Of a stretch of 64,000 nt of DNA, positions 57,645-64,000 are shown piece after piece. The stretch covers positions 15,776,542 through 15,840,541 of the forward strand of contig OY821791.1 in assembly GCA_963682175.1 (NCBI GenBank), read 5' to 3'. Source of the stretch: Triglochin maritima (lineage: Eukaryota; Streptophyta; Magnoliopsida; Alismatales; Juncaginaceae). A program made the position numbers and the translations under genes. Within the stretch, counting starts at the first letter, position 1. Each line of letters starts with the position of its first letter. The notes under the pieces are model-generated. The model was not told the DNA's origin. It did not search any database and was given only the letters and a program-made list of their open reading frames with translations.

Positions 57645-58265
57645 TCCAAACTTTTCAGATGATCATCTTAGCTATGTTTCCAGGCTCAATAAAGACTTTA
57701 TGGCTTCAAGCAGGCCCCCAAGAATTTAGTAACTTTTTATTATCCAAAGGATTTATAGTAGTGGAGATGGCTCACTCTTCATTTCTCATTCACCTCAGGT
57801 CTTGCTTATCTTACTTTTTTTGTTGATATTAACGTTTTAGCTAGTGCAAACTCCACTTCCATTAATTGTCTTATTTCCATTTTTGAAGTTGAATTATCCA
57901 TGACATACTTAGGTCGACCTTTGCATAATTTTTAGTTATAGAAGTTAGTAGAGTCTCATTTGGTTTGTTTCTTAGCTAACAACATTACGCATTCTCTATT
58001 TTAAGAAGAATTCCTGCGGACTCTGCTCGGTTTTTAAATACTGCAATGATTGTTAGGCTTCTTAAGAATAGAGATAACACTCATTTTCTAATCCCTCTCT
58101 TTATAGGCAAACAGTTTGCTCCCTCTAGTACCTCATCGTAACTAGGCTTGATCTCACATTCATGTTAATTATTTGTGTCAATTTATGCATGCTCTTACCA
58201 AGTTTCACTACCAATTAGTTAAACATACTCATATATGTAAATGGAACTTTATCTTTAGTATGGAC
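57645..58265 (+). pseudogene. Copia reverse transcriptase remnant
   Basis: In changing frames: CRLNKT then a shifted KQAP-like segment (57680-57720), FLLSKGF, HSSFLIHLRS, a decayed FVDI in place of YVDD (57820), ELSMTYLGRPLH (57890) and, near 58120-58200, a TRPD-type and CQFMH-type segment. Order and motifs fit Copia RT. Heavily decayed, and cut at its 3' side by the LTR at 58286. Confidence 0.7.
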
Positions 58266-58285
58266 ATTCATAGTTGTACTACTAT

Positions 58286-59227
58286 TGTTAGATCCTAACC
58301 TTGCTTAAGGCTAATTCCTTGTTTAGTGGACGTGCTTTGCATGGGAAATGGGCGGTGAACAGTGACGGTGATGGGTGTAGGGGCGGGTTACTGTTCGTGT
58401 GTTTGGTTGAGGAGAAAGCCATATCTTTCCTTGATCTCTTCACTTCTTCCCTCTTCCTCTCACCATTTTTTCTCTCACTCTTCTTCTTCTCTCTGACGTC
58501 CAAAGGCGGTGGAGGAGACCTCGACGCGTGGAGGCGAGCGTGGAGTCAAGGAGGAGAGCGGAAGGCGTACGTGATCGGAGGGTGTTGTCGGGCGTGGACG
58601 TGGAAAGATCTCCGGTGTGCTCCGTCTTCTCGTCGAGGTATACCGGCTTCTAGTATGTTTTTGTTGTTCCCCACGTTGGTGGGATGTTTGGGTCGGTCGG
58701 AGACCTCGCCGGCGACGAGAAACAGCGTAAAATCCTCGGCTGGTGGGGGGTTGCTGTCGACCAACGGTCGATTGGTGCCTTCGGGCGGTCGACCGGTTTA
58801 GTGTTTTTGCCAACTTTAACCAACGTCGGTCGAACGATGTCATTGTGGCGGTCGACCGATTGCTTGTGTGCTGGTGAGTTGGGGCTTCATGTTGGTTTTC
58901 GGTCGACCGTCACTTGTCGTGGGTTCGACCGGAACTTAAGTGTACTTGATGATATTGCATGTTGTTCGACCATTTTCGATATATCGTTCGACCGTTATAT
59001 GATGTAGACTATTAGGATGACCCTGGTAGTTTTCGGTCGATCGGGACCCCTGAGTCGGTCGACAGAATAGTCTTTGATGATTTTGACCAACTCCGGATTT
59101 TGACCTCGTATTCGGTCGACCGGTTTTAGACTTCTGTTCGACCGTTTGGACTTAGGTGACGCGCAGAATAGTTCAACCGTTGTAGACTATCGGTCGACCG
59201 AACCTATTGGGGACGGTCGACCGGTTA
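58286..59227 (+). repeat. Gypsy (Tekay-like) LTR fragment
   Basis: It begins TGTTAGATCCTAACCTTG, related to the 44572 LTR start, and carries a CGGTCGACCG array (58770-59225, about a dozen copies). It is broken off at 59227, where a second LTR start (TGTAATAACC) begins. GGTTA (59223-59227) could be the target duplication of that second element. Most likely the second element inserted into this LTR. Confidence 0.75.
58770..59225. repeat. CGGTCGACCG array in the Tekay-like LTR
   Basis: GGCGGTCGACCGGTTT, GGCGGTCGACCGATTG and others, plus half sites; ends at the nested insertion. Confidence 0.82.
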
Positions 59228-59570
59228 TGTAATAACCTAATCTAAACACTGAAATTAAACTAAACTAAACCTAACTTACCCTAATTAATTATGTTAATGA
59301 AGAGTTAGGAGATAAGGATGGGAAGATGAGGTGGCTTGCTATGGTTGGTAGATTTGGAGGTGGTTAACTAAAGGTGATATATATAGTAAAGATAAGGTTA
59401 AGCTAAAAACGTTTTGCTTCTTTGTTTTGGATTACCAGAGAGTGAGAGAAGAGTTTAGAGAGAAGAAGAAGAAGAAGGTGAAGAAGAAGAAGAGGAGAAG
59501 AAGGAGAAGAAGGAAGAAGAAGAGGAGTGAAGTGACTCAAGCTTGGGAGGCTTCCACAACCGTCAAAAAG
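59228..59570 (+). repeat. Truncated 5' LTR of the chromovirus
   Basis: Begins TGTAATAACCTAATC. Its first 109 bp match the 3' LTR start at 63892-64000 with one visible difference (GAAGATG versus GAAAATG). It has a TATATATAG at 59378, then an A/G-rich tract. No primer-binding site is found before gag; at about 59570 the LTR passes into gag through a shared ATGCCAA. Confidence 0.78.
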
Positions 59571-62500
59571 GTATGCCAAATCTTCCTACACAGACTGGGC
59601 AGACGGGGACTGGCGCTATGCATGACCGGTTTATGCGCCAGCATCTACCTACCTTTCTGGGGCAGTATGACGCAGAGGCTGCGGAGGAGTGGATCTTCAC
59701 GATGCAGAAGATCTTCAGTGCTATTGGTTGTCCTCCAGAGGCGAGAGTGGGCCTGGCTACTTATGTTTTGGGCGGTGCTGCGTCCAACTGGTGGAGGTCC
59801 ACATCTGCAGTAGTGTTTGCGGACAGAGACGATATAGCCTGGGAGGAGTTCGTTGGCGAGTTCAACGAGCAGTATTTTCCGCAGCATGTCCAGGATGAGA
59901 AGAGGGAGGAGTTTCTGAGTCTTCAGCAGGGAGACATGACCCTGGCAGGCTACATCGGGAAGTTCAATGCCCTAGAGCGTTACTGTCCCGAGATGTACAT
60001 CACACAGAAGCAGAGAGCTGGGAAGTTCGTCCGAGGGCTCCGGAAGCAGTTGAGGACGAAGGTGCTGACACGTCTGCCACGCACATTAGCCGATGCAGTG
60101 AAGAGTGCTACTGTTCTCGATCGTGACTACAGAGAGAACTACCAGGATGAGAGGAGGCCATCGGGTAGGTTCTCTGGGCGGCCGAGAGGTCAGACTGGAG
60201 GGAATCCGGGCAAGAGGCCCCGATTCGAGGGAGCAGGAGTTGCGGTACCACGACCTGAGCCTTGTGGTACTTGTGGGAGGTTTCACTCCGGGCCGTGCTT
60301 CACCCCCGGAGCATGTCATGGGTGTGGCCAGCTGGACCACTTTATTAGGAACTGTCCGAGCCGAGGAGCTGGACCGAGCAGACCACCGGGGTTACCAGCA
60401 CCCGGCAGAGGTGGAGGCGAAGGTAGACCACCTTTTAGACCACAGCAGGGACAGCGCACCGGCAGAGTTTTCACCATCCAGGCAGAGGAGGCTCGTGATG
60501 GAGGCGCTGTTGTGGAAGGTACACTTCTTGTCGCTGGTTCAGTAGCTAGGGTGCTCTTTGATTGTGGCGCGACACACTCGTTCATCTCAGAGCGATTTGC
60601 GGGAGTGTTGGGTTGTACCCTTGCGATGTTGACTGCCACTTTGGAGGTCAGCACACCCCTGGGTCTGGTGGGCACTGTGGGGAGATTTGTCCCCGGCGCC
60701 ACGGTTGTTTCGGGAGATCAGGAGTTTCCGGCAGACCTGGTCTTGCTACCGATGGAGGACTTTGATGTCATACTTGGGATGGATTGGCTGTCCCAATATG
60801 ATGTTCGAGTCTTGTGCCGTGAGAAGAAGATTTTGATCCCGAGGAAGGGTTTGCCTGATATTCTGATCAGAGGGATCAGAAACAGAGGGGGTCGCATTAT
60901 TGTATCTGCCGTGAGAGCTCAGAGGCTATTGCAGCAGGGTTGTACAGCATTTTTAGCGACACTTGTGGTTGCGGAGGCAGAGTCTCAGAGGATAGAGGAC
61001 ATTGAGGTGGTGCAGGAGTTCACTGATGTTTTTCCAGCGGAGATTCCAGGTTTACCACCACACCGGGAGTTGGAGTTCGGCATAGAGTTGGTAGCTGGCA
61101 CTACACCACAGTCGAAGGCTCCATACCGGATGGCACCTGCTGAGTTGGCAGAGCTGAAGAAGCAGTTGCAGGAGTTGATGGACTCTGGATTTATCAGGCC
61201 GAGTGTCTCGCCTTGGGGTGCACCAGTTTTGTTTGTGAAGAAGAAGGACGGATCCTTGAGGATGTGCATAGACTACAGGATGCTGAACCAGGTGACGGTG
61301 AAGAATAGGTATCCCTTACCTAGGATCGAGGACCTCTTTGACCAGCTGCAGTCAGCGAAGGTTTTCTCGAAGATTGACCTGCGTTCAGGATATCACCAGT
61401 TGAGGATCCGAGATGAGGACATCCAGAAGACAGCTTTCAGGACGAGATATGGACACTATGAGTTCTTGGTGATGCCATTTGGATTGACGAATGCTCCGGC
61501 AGCGTTCATGGATCTGATGCACCGGACATTCAGGCAGTATATTGATATATTTGTGATTGTCTTCGTGGATGACATTTTGATCTATTCACCAGATGTGGAG
61601 CAGCACAGAGAGCATCTGAGGATTGTACTCAGCATCTTGAGGGCTCAGCAGTTATATGCTAAGTTCTCAAAGTGCGAGTTTTTGTTGGACAGACTGGTGT
61701 TCCTTTTGCACATTGTATCGGCAGAGGGGATATCAGTGGATCCAGCGAAGGTAGAGGCAGTGACACAGTGGAGGACCCCTACGAGCGTGACGGAGATTAG
61801 GAGCTTTGTTGGACTGGCGGGCTATTACCGTCGCTTCATCAAAGACTTCTCGAGGTTGGCAGCACCACTGACGGCTCTAACGCAGAAGGGAGTCACCTTT
61901 GTATGGTCGCAGAAGTGCAAGGACAGCTTTCAGGAGCTGAAGAGACTGTTGACCACAGCACCAGTTTTGTCATTGCCGAGTGGCACGGGTGGATTCGTGA
62001 TTTATAGCGACGCTTCAGGTGTTGGCTTAGGATGTGTACTTATGCAGCACGGGAGGGTGATCGCGTACGCATCCAGACAGCTGAAGGTCCATGAGAGGAA
62101 TTACCCGACGCATGATTTGGAGTTAGCAGCAGTGGTTCACGCACTGAAGACCTGGAGACACTATCTTTATGGCGAGCAGTTCGAGGTGTTTACTGATCAT
62201 CAGAGTCTGAAGTACCTGTTCTCGCAGAAGGAGCTGAACATGAGGCAACGCAGATGGCTTGAGTTCATTAAGGACTACGATTTCACTATCTCTTACCATC
62301 CGGGGAAGGCGAACACAGTTGCAGACGCTTTGAGCCGGAAGGTGGAGGTATCAGTAGCAGGCCTATGCATTCAGGAGTGGCGACTGCTAGAGTCCTTGGC
62401 AGAGTGGAGGCCATTTGCTGATAGCTCTGAGGGCACAGTGATTGCCGGATTGAGAGTAGAGCCTCAGACAGTATCAGCAGTGATTCATGCTCAGACTACA

Positions 62501-63841
62501 GATGAGGAGTTGAGCAGTTTGTTACAGTTAGCTGCCAGAGATGGGTCAGACTTCAGAGTTGGAGTGGATGGAGGTCTGAGATTCAGAGATCGTATCTGGG
62601 TGCCGAAGACAGAGGACCTGAGACATAATATCATGTACAAAGATCTGCAGCGGAACTTCTGGTGGCGAGGTATGAAGAAGGACGTTGCAGACTTCGTGTC
62701 GAGGTGTTTGGTCTGTTAGCAGGTGAAGATCGAGCACCAGAGACCAGCAGGGCAAATGCAGAGGATTGAGTTGCCCGAGTGGAAGTAGGAGCACGTGACG
62801 ATGGATTTTGTTACGGGGCTACCGAAGACACGGAGATTCCACGATGCGATTTGGGTTATAGTCGATCGACTGACCAAGTCGGCGCATTTCTTAGCTATTA
62901 AGACGACTCTTGCTCTGGAGGGTCTAGCTAAGTTATATATTGATGAGATTGTCATACTTCATGGCGTACCAGTCAGTATCATTTCAGACAGAGATCCCAG
63001 ATTCACTTCGAGATTTTGGGAGAGTCTACACAGAGCACTGGGGACACGTCTGAAGTTTAGCACAGCTTTCCACTCACAGACTGATGGCCAGTCAGAGCGG
63101 ACGATACAGACATTGGAGGACATGCTGAGAGCGTGTACACTGGACTGGGCCGGGCATTGGGATGAGCACTTGCCGTTGATAGAATTCGCCTACAACAACA
63201 GCTACCACTCGAGTATTGGGATGGCACCATATGAGGCATTATACGGGAGGCCGTGTAGATCGTCGGTATGCTGGAGTGATGTGGGCGAGAGACAGTTAGT
63301 TGGACCTGACATTATACAGTTATATTCAGAGAAGGTCGACGTGATTCGGAGACGATTAGCTACAGCACAGAGCAGGCAGAAGAGTTATGCTGATACGCGG
63401 AGGCGTGAGCTGACTTTTGAGGTAGGAGATCATGTCTTCCTGAAGATCTCGCCTTCCAGAGGGGTGATGAGATTCGGGAAGAAGGGGAAGCTGAGTCCGA
63501 GGTAAGTTGGACCTTTTGAGATATTGGATCGGGTCGGTGAGGTGGCATATAGGATTGCACTACCACCACAGTTCGCAGGACTTCACAACGTCTTCCATGT
63601 TTCTATGCTGAGGAAGTACGTGGCCGATCCAGCTCATGTGATAGAGATATCAGTACAGGAGATCCAGCAGGATTTGTCATTAGATGAGAGACCAGTTGAG
63701 ATTGTGGATCAAATGGTACATCAGCTCAGGAGGAGAGCGATTCCGATGGTGAAGGTCAGGTGGCAGCATCACAGTGTCAGAGAGGCTACCTGGGAGATCG
63801 AGGAGGATGTCAGGAAGCAGTATCCAGAGTTATTCCGGTAA
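59543..63841 (+). pseudogene. Chromovirus (Tekay/Del-like) gag-pol, one frame with three stops
   Basis: A single frame of 1432 codons broken only by TAG (62717), TAG (62786) and TAA (63503), where relatives have Gln, Trp and Tyr. Order: 10 residues from the LTR; gag ([28 protein letters not shown]); CCHC knuckle at C258 ([14 protein letters not shown]); protease DCGATHSF at D340; RT with CIDYRMLNQ and FVDD at D676-D677; RNase H YSDASG at D823; integrase with the HHCC end (SRCLVC), D1108 (VDRLTK), SDRDPRF and the Glu in SERTIQTLEDML; and a C-terminal chromodomain (VKVRWQHHSVREATWEIEED). The chromodomain targets integration to heterochromatin. The gag N-terminus is missing, replaced by LTR sequence. 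Very recently inactivated. Confidence 0.93.
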
Positions 63842-63877
63842 GTCAGTTGTTTCGAATTTCGCGGACGAAATTCCTTT

Positions 63878-63891
63878 AAGGAGGGTAGATT
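63878..63891 (+). other. Polypurine tract of the chromovirus
   Basis: TTAAGGAGGGTAGAT, directly before the 3' LTR; the same sequence type precedes the LTRs at 37747, 44572 and 49648. Confidence 0.85.
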
Positions 63892-64000
63892 GTAATAACC
63901 TAATCTAAACACTGAAATTAAACTAAACTAAACCTAACTTACCCTAATTAATTATGTTAATGAAGAGTTAGGAGATAAGGATGGGAAAATGAGGTGGCTT
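63892..64000 (+). repeat. 3' LTR of the chromovirus, start only
   Basis: 109 bp to the window edge, nearly identical to 59228-59336. Confidence 0.9.

Overview
This window is nuclear DNA of a flowering plant, most likely a dicot. The evidence is the tRNA-iMet primer-binding sites of the TGGTATCAGAG type, plant Copia, Gypsy, LINE, MULE and hAT-type elements, plant mobile domain (PMD) sequences, and a two-exon phytosulfokine precursor gene carrying the YIYTQ peptide. I see no bacterial genes, operons, rRNA or tRNA genes. Species cannot be told from the window. More than three quarters of it is transposable-element DNA, much of it nested.

Layout. 1-4640: 5' half of a minus-strand Copia element (open gag-protease reading off the left edge, leader, PBS, 2.1 kb LTR), inserted in an older plus-strand Copia remnant (4643-5917). 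6446-12497: two degenerate PMD (MAIN-like) gene copies on the minus strand; a Copia-type solo LTR with a perfect target duplication (7710-8929) lies between them. 13598-14015: hAT-like MITE. 15382-15744: EVE-domain exon fragment. 16953-19340: 5'-truncated LINE (minus). 20318-26677: decayed MuDR-type transposase gene split by two solo LTRs of different families. 27100-28270: fragments of a gag-only element. About 28950-31050: an element with inverted ends holding a 22-bp minisatellite with higher-order structure. 31055-35037: two truncated Gypsy LTRs joined head to head. 35040-52102: a pol-less Gypsy element, interrupted by a solo LTR and by a gag-protease element without polymerase (TR-GAG-like, 38863-41598); its right half together with about 520 bp of flank is tandemly duplicated (5.08 kb and 5.04 kb units, 42480-52601). 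52602-57650: the least TE-rich part, with two hAT-like elements and the phytosulfokine gene (56627-57179, minus). 57650-64000: Copia remnant, Gypsy LTR fragment, and a recent Tekay/Del-like chromovirus whose single gag-pol frame has only three in-frame stops and whose 5' end lacks PBS and gag start.

Most notable observations. (1) The LTR of the gag-only family has a fixed promoter layout in all four copies: two 18-bp palindromes starting exactly 21 bp apart, then about 120 bp to a TATA box, with a GTCCCACATCG element exactly 32 bp before TATAAATA. That element and spacing match the upstream sequence element/TATA arrangement of plant Pol II U-snRNA genes. (2) A 10-bp palindrome of the form CGGTYRACCG recurs as dense arrays in at least three otherwise unrelated LTR families (two Copia, one Gypsy). 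(3) The phytosulfokine gene is the only clearly intact host gene; it becomes visible only after splicing.
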